A stretch of DNA of 64,000 nt from Streptomyces sp. NL15-2K (GTDB lineage Bacteria; Actinomycetota; Actinomycetes; Streptomycetales; Streptomycetaceae): positions 6,801,501 to 6,865,500 of the forward strand of contig NZ_CP130630.1 in NCBI RefSeq assembly GCF_030551255.1, read 5' to 3'. Shown here one piece after another: positions 25,784 to 36,942 of the stretch; position 1 is the stretch's first letter, and each line of letters begins with the position of its first letter. The notes beneath the pieces are model-generated. The model was not told where the DNA came from. It searched no databases and saw only the letters and a list, made by a program, of their open reading frames with translations. Both the position numbers and the translations under genes were made by a program.

Positions 25784-26299
25784 TCAGCTGGACCGTCCGG
25801 GTGATGCGGTCAGGCGGGCCAGCGCCTGGGTCTCGCGCGGCGGGGTCCCGCTCAGATCGCCCAGCCGCCAGGCCTGCACCCAGGGCACGCGGTACACGTC
25901 GATCGCCGACTCGATCACCTTGATCTGCTGGGCGAGCGGACGCGGCAGCCGGCCGGGCGCGTCCGCGACCAGTACGACGGCATCGAGGTCGAGCCCGGGC
26001 GGAGCCTGGCCGCGCCGGAACATCTCCAGCGCGTGCAGAGCGGCCCGCAGCCCGGTCGCGTGGGTACGGGCGACGAGCAGCACCGACCTCGGGGCGGCGG
26101 GGCCCGGCCAGTCGCTTCCGCAGTCATGGCCGCCGTAGACCGTGGCGAGGGTGGAGGTGCCGGCGCCGCCGTGCGTGCCGACGAAGGAGTAGCTCCGGGG
26201 TGTGGCGGAGGCGTGGGCGGGCTCGGGCGGTACCGGCTCCGACACGGCCACCGGTCCCCGGATCCAGATCTCGGGTCCTTGGGTCACGTCCGTCCGCAT
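25784..26299 (-). CDS. P-loop (CpaE/MinD-like) protein of unknown role
   Basis: A 171-residue protein whose N-terminal half has the deviant P loop [14 protein letters not shown], as in CpaE/MinD-type ATPases. Later sequence includes [20 protein letters not shown] and a predicted strand-helix pattern. It is short for a full MinD domain. ATG 26299 has GGAAGGAG 8 bases upstream and was preferred to ATG 26320. It lies upstream of the amidase and divergent from a TPR gene, a pairing I recall among Streptomyces hypothetical proteins. No specific function can be given. Confidence 0.72.
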   Translation of the reverse strand: MRTDVTQGPEIWIRGPVAVSEPVPPEPAHASATPRSYSFVGTHGGAGTSTLATVYGGHDCGSDWPGPAAPRSVLLVARTHATGLRAALHALEMFRRGQAPPGLDLDAVVLVADAPGRLPRPLAQQIKVIESAIDVYRVPWVQAWRLGDLSGTPPRETQALARLTASPGRSS

Positions 26300-26400
26300 G
26301 CCCGCGCTCCTTCCTGTCATGTGCCTCCGATGATCTGCCTCCGATGATCACGGAATCCCGGGCGGGGCCGTGACAAGGTGCGAGTCCCTGGCACAAGCCT

Positions 26401-26418
26401 GTGACGTCACAGTGACGT
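26401..26418. promoter_or_regulatory. Palindrome in the divergent P-loop/TPR control region
   Basis: GTGACGTCAC (26401-26410) is a perfect palindrome, followed at once by AGTGACGT. The 275-base gap 26300-26574 holds no gene and must contain the promoters of both divergent genes. An operator role is inferred. Confidence 0.4.
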
Positions 26419-26574
26419 GAGAACCGTGGGCGAGCGGAGAGACTCGACAGTACGTGAGTACGTGTACGACCGGATGTGGACGCCGCGGGGCGCGAGCCCG
26501 ACGGCGGGAGGGAGCACCATGGAACCCGAACGCGTCGTCCGGCCACTCCCCGACGCATCCGAGTGAGGGAACCG

Positions 26575-27927
<1,353 letters not shown>

Positions 27928-27933
27928 CGGCTG

Positions 27934-29001
<1,068 letters not shown>

Positions 29002-29058
29002 TCAAGAGCGCAATCCGGTCAGCGTTGTTCGCATAGCGGAGCGGGGAGTGCCCTGTGC

Positions 29059-29538
29059 TCAGTGCACGCAGAACTCGTTCCCCTCCGGATCCGTCATCAC
29101 CACCCACTCGCCCCCGGGTTCCTTCACCTCCCGCAGCACGCTCGCGCCCAGCTTCGACAGTCGCTCCACCTCCGCCGCGCGCCGCCCCTCACCCGGATGC
29201 AGGTCGAGATGGAGCCGGTTCTTCACCGTCTTCGCCTCCGGCACGCGCTGGAACAGCAGCCGCCGCCCCAGCCCGGTCCCGCTCTCCTTGTCGTACGGGT
29301 CCTCGGGATGCCGTACGGCGACCAGGTCCCGCCAGGCGCGGCGGCCGTGCGACTCGACGGTGAGCTCGGCGGGTACCGCGCCGAAGCCCAGCAGCCTCTC
29401 GATGAGCGCGCTGTTGTCCTCGACCTCGTAGTGCAGCGCGGCGGCCCAGAAGTCGGCCTGCGCGTGCGGGTCACCGGCGTCGATGACGAGTTTCCAGTGG
29501 ACGGGAGTGGATGTCGTCTGCGTCATGTAGCTGTTCAT
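29059..29538 (-). CDS. Glyoxalase/VOC-family protein
   Basis: A 159-residue protein of the vicinal-oxygen-chelate fold with two beta-alpha-beta-beta-beta modules. Marks are HWKLVIDAGDPHAQADFWAA in module one, NRLHLDLHPGEG at the start of module two and VVMTDPEGNEFCVH at the end. Metal-binding His and Glu positions are plausible, but a reaction cannot be assigned. Starts at ATG 29538 or ATG 29526; neither has a clear ribosome site. Confidence 0.85.
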   Translation of the reverse strand: MNSYMTQTTSTPVHWKLVIDAGDPHAQADFWAAALHYEVEDNSALIERLLGFGAVPAELTVESHGRRAWRDLVAVRHPEDPYDKESGTGLGRRLLFQRVPEAKTVKNRLHLDLHPGEGRRAAEVERLSKLGASVLREVKEPGGEWVVMTDPEGNEFCVH

Positions 29539-29599
29539 AGCGGTTTCGTGCCGTGACCGCAGGCATATGCGCGAGCGCGAGTGAGGGAAGCTCGCCCGT

Positions 29600-31633
29600 T
29601 CACGGGACCCTTGGTGTCGCCAGGAGGTCGCGCCAGTGGTCGCGGAGGGTGACGCCGAGGGCGTCGTGGAAGAGGCGGTAGACGGTGGTGCCGTCGGCGG
29701 TGTCCGCGGTGAGGTAGCCGCCGAGGGGCGAGGCGAGCAGATCGGCGATGTCGGTGTCGCCGTAGGAGCGGTCGGGGTCGTCGGCGATGGCGTTGGCGAA
29801 CACCGGCCAGATGCGGCGCCAGGGGATTCCGCGGCCGCGGGCGAAGGCGACCGCTCGCAGCAGATGGACGGCCTTGAGGCGGTCCTCGGGGTCCTGGCGG
29901 TGGGTGTGCAGATCGGCGCGGAACACACCCAGGACGCCGTCGTCCACGGCCGTGAGCCAGGACCGGTCGTCGGGATCGACGACGGCGGGGCGACGGGCGA
30001 GGTTGGCGGCGGTGATGCGGGTGATCAGGAACGAGGTGCCGGCCCGCGCGGCCAGTGCCCGCGCCACGGATCCGGCCGCCTCGGGCGTGGCCGGGATGTA
30101 CGGGCTGCCGGGATGACCGGTCAGGACGCGGCAGGCGTACTCCTCGAGATCGCGCTGATTCCACCAAGGAGCCTCGTCGACGCGGACGCGGTGTGCCGCC
30201 AGGGCGCGTTCGGCCTGGTCGGCGAGAGGGATGCCCCGGGTGGGACGCACATCGGGAGAGGTGCCGTCGTCGCCGCCGGGGGAGCGCACGCCCACCAGCA
30301 GCCGGACCCGGTCCCGGCCGGGGTCGAGCCGGCTCAGGACCGCGGTGAGGACGGTGGCGGGGCTGTCGGCCTCGTCCAACGCGTCCACCACGACGGTGAC
30401 CGGCCTGCCGCGTGTGCCGAGCCACTGCTGCCAGGCGTCGATCCACTCCGCGGCCGACGGCCTCGCGGCCGCCGCGGCCGGTGCCGGTACACCGAGCGCG
30501 GTGGCGAGCTGCGCGATGATGTCGGCGGCGGTCTTCCCCGTGGCCAGCACCGCCACGTCCACCGCTCCCTCCGCGGGCCTCAGATCGGTGGGGACGGCGG
30601 CGAGCTTGTCATGGTGACGTGCGCGGAAGACCGGGTCGCTGAAGGTCACCAGCCAGGCCAGCGCGGCGGACTTGCCGCTGCCCGCGCCTCCGGTGACCAC
30701 GGTCGCCCCCGCACCGTCGGACGTGGCGGCGATCAGGTCGCGCAGCAGCTGGTCCCGGCCGGTGAACAGCCACCCGGCCTCCCCGGCGTGGGCCACGCCA
30801 CGGGAACGCGGCTCCCAGTGCGTCTCCAGGTCCTGCTGCGGCAGCGCCAGGTCGCTGCGCTGGACCTGGACGGGGGCGCTGTCCGGCGGACGGTAGTGCG
30901 GGTTGGGCAGACACGGGTGCATGCCGGACAGCTGGCTGCCGTGCAGCGGGAGCAGGCGCTGACCGGGGCCGAGCTTGGCCGCCACCCCTTCCAGGAAGAC
31001 CTGCACGTCCAGCAGCGGATACAGCCGCCCCGCATACTGCTCCCCTTCCCGTGACCGCAGCTCCGCCAGGAACTCGGTCACCGCTTCGGTCAGCGCGCCC
31101 TCCACGGCCTCCTGGTCGCGGGTGGCACTGGGGAGCACCAGCCAGGTCTCGGGCAGGTCCTTCTCGAACGCGGCCACCTCACGCAGGGTCGCCCCGGCGA
31201 AGCACTGGTCGAGGATCAGGAACAGGTACCGGATCCGGGTGTCCTTCAGCCACATGATCAGGTCGACCGTGCGCAGCGCGGTCGCCGCGAGCCGGTCCGA
31301 CTCGCTGGCCTGCAGCACCGTCCAGTGGACCCCGTCCCGGACGACGCCGTGACCGGTGACGAACACGACCGCCGCGTCCGCCTCCCGCCAGCGCCCGCGC
31401 GGCGGTGGATCCTCCAGCGCGTCGCGCACGGCCTGTTTGGTCGGGTTCTTCGCCAGTTCCGGATGCGCGTGGACGAAGGGCAGGGTTTTCAGGTCCCGCG
31501 AGCACAGCCACTCGGCCAGCGCTCGCACCTCGGCACCCACCGCCAGCGGCTTGAACACGGGGTCGTCGTACTCGCCGGTCGCGATGGCCACGAAATGACG
31601 GCGCCGGATCCCGGACCCCGACGACGCGCTCAC
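29600..31633 (-). CDS. Caspase-like protease fused to a STAND/NACHT-type NTPase
   Basis: A 677-residue protein. Residues about 13-160 form a caspase/metacaspase (C14) domain with catalytic His95 in FVTGHGVV and Cys144 in LILDQCFAG. A linker leads to a P-loop NTPase: Walker A TGGAGSGKSA (about 313-322), Walker B PVTVVVDALDEAD (about 411-423), then a winged-helix/arm region ending RLFHDALGVTLRDHWRDLL. It lacks the sensor repeats that usually follow such a core; a separate WD40 gene upstream could provide them. GTG 31633 overlaps the hydrolase stop (GTGA). Proposed role: regulated proteolysis in defence or cell death, by analogy with caspase-STAND proteins. Confidence 0.88.
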   Translation of the reverse strand: MSASSGSGIRRRHFVAIATGEYDDPVFKPLAVGAEVRALAEWLCSRDLKTLPFVHAHPELAKNPTKQAVRDALEDPPPRGRWREADAAVVFVTGHGVVRDGVHWTVLQASESDRLAATALRTVDLIMWLKDTRIRYLFLILDQCFAGATLREVAAFEKDLPETWLVLPSATRDQEAVEGALTEAVTEFLAELRSREGEQYAGRLYPLLDVQVFLEGVAAKLGPGQRLLPLHGSQLSGMHPCLPNPHYRPPDSAPVQVQRSDLALPQQDLETHWEPRSRGVAHAGEAGWLFTGRDQLLRDLIAATSDGAGATVVTGGAGSGKSAALAWLVTFSDPVFRARHHDKLAAVPTDLRPAEGAVDVAVLATGKTAADIIAQLATALGVPAPAAAAARPSAAEWIDAWQQWLGTRGRPVTVVVDALDEADSPATVLTAVLSRLDPGRDRVRLLVGVRSPGGDDGTSPDVRPTRGIPLADQAERALAAHRVRVDEAPWWNQRDLEEYACRVLTGHPGSPYIPATPEAAGSVARALAARAGTSFLITRITAANLARRPAVVDPDDRSWLTAVDDGVLGVFRADLHTHRQDPEDRLKAVHLLRAVAFARGRGIPWRRIWPVFANAIADDPDRSYGDTDIADLLASPLGGYLTADTADGTTVYRLFHDALGVTLRDHWRDLLATPRVP

Positions 31634-32481
31634 CGCGCCAGCTCCGGCAGTACGGCGAGCAGCGCGGCACCGGTCCGTCCCTTGCCCAGATACCGGGGGG
31701 CCGCGTGCGCGTCGCCCTCGTTGTCCACGGTCACGTCCCGCAGCCCGGGCCAGTAACGCTCCAGGCTGCCGGCGAACGCGACCGGGTCGTGGGGATCCCG
31801 TACGTTGACCCACGCGCCTACGTTGGCCGGCAGCCCCGCCGACCCGAGGGCGGGGTCGGGCATCAGGGCCCGCACGAACCGGGCCCCCAACGGCGATCCG
31901 AGCGTCAGCAGCAGGTCGATCCGGCGCTCGGGACGGCGACGTACGACCTCGAAGGCGACGACCGAGCCGAGGGAATGCCCGACCAGAACGCGGGTGTCGG
32001 CCGTCACCGCGGCGTCGACGATCCGGTCGACGGCCGTCTTGAGCGCGCCGTCGCGCAGATAGCGGCGGACCTGGCGGAACGCGCCGACGAACAACAGCGC
32101 CGCTCCGGGACCGTAACGCCAGTCCAGCGCCCGGCAGACCAGCTGCAGCACGGTCGGGACGCGGGTGTAGCCCTTGGCCGCCGCCCCCTCCACCGCTCGC
32201 AGCGCCTCGTCGCCCGCCGCTTCCGCGCCCACCTGAGCGAGCTCTGTCAGCTCGTCCGCCGGGAGGTCTGCCAGGTCGTTCGGATCGGTGCCGCCCTTCT
32301 TGCCGTCAGGGGTGCCGAGGAACAGACGCCCGTAGTAGGCGAGGTCGAACGGCGGCTCCCCGACGGGCGTTCCGGCGGCGGCCTCCAGGCCGTCCTCGAG
32401 AGCGGGGCCCCAGGCGGCCAGCAACTGCTTGCGCCCGAGCTGTTGTTGGGCGATCCCGTGCACACCCACTACGACTGCCAT
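31630..32481 (-). CDS. Alpha/beta hydrolase of the caspase/WD40 cassette
   Basis: A 283-residue hydrolase. It opens AVVVGVHGIAQQQLG, a strand with an oxyanion-type HG; the nucleophile is Ser170 in LVGHSLGSVVAF, with Asp near 236 (RDPHDPVAF) and His near 263 (GDAHAAPRYLG). It resembles lipase- or PGAP1-like esterases, with no signal peptide. ATG 32481 follows GGGGG. It lies between the WD40 gene and the caspase-NTPase gene and overlaps the latter by four bases, so the two are made together. It may be a second effector, but the substrate is unknown. Confidence 0.82.
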   Translation of the reverse strand: MAVVVGVHGIAQQQLGRKQLLAAWGPALEDGLEAAAGTPVGEPPFDLAYYGRLFLGTPDGKKGGTDPNDLADLPADELTELAQVGAEAAGDEALRAVEGAAAKGYTRVPTVLQLVCRALDWRYGPGAALLFVGAFRQVRRYLRDGALKTAVDRIVDAAVTADTRVLVGHSLGSVVAFEVVRRRPERRIDLLLTLGSPLGARFVRALMPDPALGSAGLPANVGAWVNVRDPHDPVAFAGSLERYWPGLRDVTVDNEGDAHAAPRYLGKGRTGAALLAVLPELAR

Positions 32482-32518
32482 ACACACCCCCGGTATCGGA
32501 AAGAACGAACCCCGCCGC

Positions 32519-34840
32519 TCACGCGTCCAGGCGCAACGACGCCATCAACAGGCCACCCCCGCCGACGAGCACGGTGAGTTCCGGGCCCGTCTCGACCGCC
32601 GCCATCACCCCCATCAGTCCCGGAACACGCAGCACTTCGCCCAGGGTTCGGCGCGCGGCCAGGTCCCACACCCGTATCTCACCGTCGACGCTGCCGGTGA
32701 CGGCGAGGGCGCGGCCGTCGGGCAGCACGGTCGCGGCGGTCGTGGTCACCCAGCTGGTGTGGCCGGTGAGGGGGTCCGCGATCGCTTCACCCGTCAGGGG
32801 GTCCCACACCAGGGCGTCCCGGCCGTGGCCGGTGACGGCGAAGGCGCGGCCGTCCGGGAGCACCGCGGCGGACAGAGATGTGAGGAACCTCCGTTCAAGA
32901 CCGGACAAGGGGGCGCCGACGGGTCTGCCTGTCGCGAGGTCCCATGTCAGTACCGTGTCGTCGTCGCCGGAGATGACGAGAACGCGGTCGTCGGGCAGGA
33001 GCAGGGCGCTCACCGCGGTGACGGGGTCGGTGTGGCCGGTCAGGGGTTCCCCCACCGGCCGGCTCGTCGCCAGGTCCCACACCCGGACCGTCGTGTCCTC
33101 GCTGCCGGTGACGGCGAGGGCACGGCCGTCGGGGGTGGACAGGGCGGCCACCGTGTTGACCCAACCGGTGTGGCCCCTCAGGGAACTGCGTTCGCCCGTG
33201 TCCAGGTCCCACACGTATGCGGCCGTGTCGTCGGCGTCGGTGATGACGAGGATGCGGCCGCCCGGCAGGACCAGGGCGGTGGTCGCGTTGACCGGGCCGC
33301 TGTAGCCGGTCAGGGGCTGTCCGACCGACTGGCCCGTCGCGGCGTCCCGCACCTGAACCGTGTCTTCCCCTTCCCTGCTGGTGAGGGCCAGGATCCGGCC
33401 GTCGGGAAGGGCGAGGGCGGCGACCGAGTTGACCATGCCGGCGGGATCGTTCGCAGGTCCGTCGAGCGCCCCGCCCGATGCCAGGTCCCACACCCGTACG
33501 TCCAGGCCGCCGGCGACGGCCAGCGTGCGGCCGTCGGGCAGCATCACATCGGTCACCGACAGCAGCCCGCTGACGCGGGACACGACTTGGCTGGTCGGCG
33601 GGCTGGTGGATATGTCCCAGACGCGCACCTCACCGTTGTCGTCACCGGAGACGGCGATGGCGCGGCCGTCCGGCATCGCCACCCCGGTCACCGCCGCGAT
33701 CGATGAGCGGTGCCCGGTCAGGGGCGGGCCGGCCGGGCGGCCGGACGGGATGTCCCAGAGCCGCAGAGTCTTGTCGTCGCTGCCGGTGACGGTGAGAGTG
33801 CGACCGTCGGGCAGGGTGAAGGCGCCTGCCGCGGTGACGCGGGAGGTGTGCCCGGTGAGGGGTTGGCCGACGGGCCGGCCCGATACGAGGTCCCACATCC
33901 GGACCGTCGTGTCGTTGCCGCCGGTGACGGCGAGGGCGCGGCCGTCGGGCAGCACCATTGCGGCCATGGCTCTCACCCCGCCGGTGTGCCCGGTCAGGGG
34001 CGGGCCGACGGGGTGGCCGGACGGGATGTCCCACATCCGGACCGTCGTGTCGTCGCCGCCGGTGACGGCGAGGGCGCGGCCGTCGGGCAGGAGGAGGGCG
34101 CTCACCGCGGTGACGGGGCCGGTGTGGCCGGTCAGGGGTTCACCCACCGGCTGGCCCGTCGCCAGGTCCCACATCCGGACCGTCTTGTCGTCGCTGCCGG
34201 TGACGGCGAGGGCGCGGCCGTCGGGGAGCGTCAGAGCGGCCACGGCGTTGATGCCGTCGGCGTGGCCGGTCAGGGGTTCGCCGACTTCCAGACCCGTTGC
34301 CAGGTCCCACACGCGCACCGTGGGGTTGTCACCGACGATGTCGCCCGTGACGACGAGGGCGCGGCCGTCGGGCAGCACCGCCACCGTGGCCGGGCCGACG
34401 GTTCCGGTGACACGTTCGCCGTGCTCCAGCGGCCAGTCCACCCAGCGCATGCGCCACCCGCCGGAGGTCTCGGGAAGGCCCGGCAGACCGGCACAGCGGG
34501 CATACGCCCACAGCGTGGTCGCATTGCCCCGCGGGCTGTCCCACTCCCAGGCGTGTGCCGCCTGCCGCCACACCCCCAGCAGATCCCGTCCGCGCCTTTC
34601 CAGCGACAGCGCGTCGAACGTCCCCGCGGCGGACACCGCTCGCAACCGGCCGGCGTCCACGTACGGCAGGAACTCCCACGACAGGAACCGCTCGTCCAGA
34701 ACTCCGCCCGCCGCCGCGTGCTCCACGGCGTGCCGCCGCACATACGCGGGCGGGACTCCGGCCGGGTCGGCCATCCGCGCCAACTCCCCGGCGATCCGCG
34801 CCTCTACCGCGCGGCGCTCCGCCGCAGCATCCGCCGCCAC
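32519..34840 (-). CDS. WD40 double-propeller protein with an N-terminal STAND-type arm
   Basis: A 773-residue protein. The first 130 residues are helical and include YVRRHAVEHAAAGGVLDERF, a segment that in fused caspase-STAND-WD40 proteins lies between the NTPase and the propeller. The rest has about 14 WD40-like repeats (cores such as VRVWDLATG, VRMWDIPSG, with PLTGH and LPDGRALAVTG), enough for two seven-bladed propellers. GTG 34840 was chosen because GGGAG lies 7 bases upstream; GTG 34909 would add 23 low-complexity residues. It is first of three genes on this strand and is probably the ligand-sensing half of a split STAND system. Confidence 0.87.
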   Translation of the reverse strand: MAADAAAERRAVEARIAGELARMADPAGVPPAYVRRHAVEHAAAGGVLDERFLSWEFLPYVDAGRLRAVSAAGTFDALSLERRGRDLLGVWRQAAHAWEWDSPRGNATTLWAYARCAGLPGLPETSGGWRMRWVDWPLEHGERVTGTVGPATVAVLPDGRALVVTGDIVGDNPTVRVWDLATGLEVGEPLTGHADGINAVAALTLPDGRALAVTGSDDKTVRMWDLATGQPVGEPLTGHTGPVTAVSALLLPDGRALAVTGGDDTTVRMWDIPSGHPVGPPLTGHTGGVRAMAAMVLPDGRALAVTGGNDTTVRMWDLVSGRPVGQPLTGHTSRVTAAGAFTLPDGRTLTVTGSDDKTLRLWDIPSGRPAGPPLTGHRSSIAAVTGVAMPDGRAIAVSGDDNGEVRVWDISTSPPTSQVVSRVSGLLSVTDVMLPDGRTLAVAGGLDVRVWDLASGGALDGPANDPAGMVNSVAALALPDGRILALTSREGEDTVQVRDAATGQSVGQPLTGYSGPVNATTALVLPGGRILVITDADDTAAYVWDLDTGERSSLRGHTGWVNTVAALSTPDGRALAVTGSEDTTVRVWDLATSRPVGEPLTGHTDPVTAVSALLLPDDRVLVISGDDDTVLTWDLATGRPVGAPLSGLERRFLTSLSAAVLPDGRAFAVTGHGRDALVWDPLTGEAIADPLTGHTSWVTTTAATVLPDGRALAVTGSVDGEIRVWDLAARRTLGEVLRVPGLMGVMAAVETGPELTVLVGGGGLLMASLRLDA

Positions 34841-34939
34841 GCGACCACTCCCGCCCCCGTCCCCGCCGTCCGGTGGGGCTCCACTGTAGGAGCAATACCC
34901 ACTCGTCACCCGGAAGTTCGCGGAACTGTGCGATGGGCA

Positions 34940-35380
34940 CTAAACGGCTTCGGCCCCACCTCGGTCGTATGCCGACCGCGCCGCCGCGATCTCCTCCTGG
35001 TGCGCCTCGGTCCACGTCACCAGGGACCGGATCGTGGCGTGCAACGTGCCGCCCAGCGGCGTCAGTTCGTACTCCACCTTCGGCGGCACCACCGGATGCA
35101 CCGTCCGCTTCACCAGCCCGTCCCGCTCCAGCGAGCGCAGCGTCACGGTCAGCATCCGCTGGCTGATGCCGTCGATCTCCCGGCGCAGCTCCGTGAACCG
35201 CAGCCGCCGGTTCTCCAGCAGCGCGATGACGAGCAGCGACCACTTGTCGGCCACCCGGTCGAGGATCTGCCGCACCTGGCAGTCCTCCCGGGTGTCCCAC
35301 TGGAAGGGGTCGGTGTCGCCGTAGTCCACGGCGTCGGTGCCCGCGCAATAACTCGGTGACTTCAAAGTGCCCTCTTCCAT
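34940..35380 (-). CDS. HxlR-family transcriptional regulator
   Basis: A 146-residue winged-helix regulator. The HxlR core runs CQVRQILDRVADKWSLLVI, then RRLRFTELRREIDGISQRML and TVTLRSLERDGLVKRTVHPV. A Cys precedes the first helix (TREDCQVRQ), as in redox- or aldehyde-responsive members. It is divergent from an MFS exporter gene 80 bases away and most likely controls it; an inverted GCGGTTAC repeat lies between them. Confidence 0.9.
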   Translation of the reverse strand: MEEGTLKSPSYCAGTDAVDYGDTDPFQWDTREDCQVRQILDRVADKWSLLVIALLENRRLRFTELRREIDGISQRMLTVTLRSLERDGLVKRTVHPVVPPKVEYELTPLGGTLHATIRSLVTWTEAHQEEIAAARSAYDRGGAEAV

Positions 35381-35408
35381 AGTCTCTTGATGCTGCCGCA
35401 GGGTGGAG

Positions 35409-35448
35409 GCGGTTACAAGAGGGAACCGACCCTCAGTCCCGTAACCGC
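35409..35448. promoter_or_regulatory. Candidate HxlR operator pair
   Basis: GCGGTTAC at 35409-35416 and its exact reverse complement GTAACCGC at 35441-35448 are 32 bases apart, three helical turns, in the gap between the HxlR gene and the MFS gene. A dimer-binding or promoter-blocking role is inferred. Confidence 0.5.
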
Positions 35449-35460
35449 TCCGATCTCTAC

Positions 35461-36942
35461 ATGTGGAGTGCTGCCATGGGCACGCGCGCTTGGGCGCTGT
35501 TACTCGTCCTCTGCGGAACGATCTTCCTGGAGGGCATCGACGTCGCGATGATGGCGGTCGCGATCCCGTCGATCAGATCCGATCTCGGGCTGACGACCGG
35601 CACCGCGGCCTGGGTGATGAGCGCCTACGTCCTCGGCTACGCCGGATTCACCCTGCTCGGCGGCCGGGCCGCGGACCTGCTCGGCCGCCGCCGGATGTTC
35701 CTGCTGTGGCTGACGGTGTTCCTGCTCTTCTCGGGGCTCGGCGGCTTCGCGACCGAGGGCTGGATGCTGGTCGTCGCCCGCTTCGTGACCGGGGTTTCCT
35801 CCGCGTTCATGACGCCGGCCGCGCTGTCCCTGATCACCACGTCGTACGAGGAGGGCCGGCAGCGCGAGAAGGCTCTGCTGGTGTTCGCCGGTACGGCGGC
35901 CGGCGGTTTCTCGCTCGGGCTCGTCGTCGGCGGCCTGCTCACCGAGCTCGGCTGGCGCTGGGTGTTCTTCGCGCCCGTACTGATGGCGGGCGCGCTGCTC
36001 CTGGCGGCCGTACGGCTGATTCCGCGTCAGCGGGAGGTGCCGGCCCCGGACCGGCGCACGTTCGACCTCCCCGGTGCGCTCACCGCCGCCGGGGCCATGC
36101 TGCTGGCCGCCTACGCCGTCGTACGCCTCGAACACGGTCTGGACGGCTGGCAGTTGACCGCGGCGTCGGCCCTCGCGGCGCTGCTGCTGGCCGCCGTCTT
36201 CGTAGCCGTCGAGCGGCGCACGGACGCCCCGCTGGTGCGGCTCGGCATCCTGCGCAAGGGCCCGGTCGTGCGTGCCGATCTGGGGGCGCTGCTGTTCGTC
36301 GGCGCCTTCTTCGGCTTCCAGTTCATGGTGACCCTGTACTTGCAGGAGCTGCGCGGCTGGTCGTCCCTCCAGACGGCGATCGCCCTGGTGATCATGGGCT
36401 GCGACGCGGTGCTGGCCCCGACCCTCACCCCGAAGCTGGTCACCCGCTACGGCAACGCCCGCGTGATCGTCGGCGGCTTCGCTCTCGCGGTCGTCGCCTA
36501 CGGGCTGTTCCTGCCGGTCGGCATGGACTGGCCGTACCTGGCGATGTTCCCGACGCTGTTCATCGCGGGCACGGCCTTCGCGCTGGCGTACGGGCCGCTG
36601 ACGATCGCCGCGACGGACGGGGTGGCGGAGTCCGAGCAGGGGCTGGCGAGCGGGTTGCTGACCACGGCCACGCAGTTCGGCTCGGCGGTCGGGATCTCGG
36701 CGGTGACGGCCGTCTACGGCTTGGCGTCGACCGGATCGGGTCCGGAGGCGACGCTCTCCGCGTTCCGTGCGGCGCTCACCGTGCCCGTCGTCATGGTGGT
36801 GCTGGGCCTGGTGGTCTCGGCCCTGAGCGTGCGGGCGGCCCGGCGCGCGGTGCGCAGGGCGTCCCAGGTGAGCAGGGTCAGCGCCAGCCAGACCAGCGCG
36901 AACCCGGCCCAGCGCTCGGGCGGCATGGCCTCGTCGAAGTAG
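35461..36942 (+). CDS. MFS drug-exporter-like transporter (DHA2 type)
   Basis: A 493-residue major-facilitator protein with about 14 predicted membrane helices, consistent with the EmrB/QacA class of proton-driven exporters. The A-loop motif is LLGGRAADLLGRRRMFL, and motif C-like Gly/Pro sequence occurs in helix 5 (AGGFSLGLVVGGLL). It is divergent from an HxlR regulator. The last 30 or so residues (RRASQVSRVSASQTSANPAQ and on) do not look like an MFS tail and lie antisense to the rarD gene, so the original stop seems to be missing. ATG 35461 or ATG 35476 may start it. Confidence 0.87.
   Translation: MWSAAMGTRAWALLLVLCGTIFLEGIDVAMMAVAIPSIRSDLGLTTGTAAWVMSAYVLGYAGFTLLGGRAADLLGRRRMFLLWLTVFLLFSGLGGFATEGWMLVVARFVTGVSSAFMTPAALSLITTSYEEGRQREKALLVFAGTAAGGFSLGLVVGGLLTELGWRWVFFAPVLMAGALLLAAVRLIPRQREVPAPDRRTFDLPGALTAAGAMLLAAYAVVRLEHGLDGWQLTAASALAALLLAAVFVAVERRTDAPLVRLGILRKGPVVRADLGALLFVGAFFGFQFMVTLYLQELRGWSSLQTAIALVIMGCDAVLAPTLTPKLVTRYGNARVIVGGFALAVVAYGLFLPVGMDWPYLAMFPTLFIAGTAFALAYGPLTIAATDGVAESEQGLASGLLTTATQFGSAVGISAVTAVYGLASTGSGPEATLSAFRAALTVPVVMVVLGLVVSALSVRAARRAVRRASQVSRVSASQTSANPAQRSGGMASSK

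Noticed and set aside
32519..34840. Regular repeats of about 126 bases that could suggest an array element
   Set aside because: They are the coding repeats of WD40 blades, imperfect and in frame, not CRISPR or satellite DNA.
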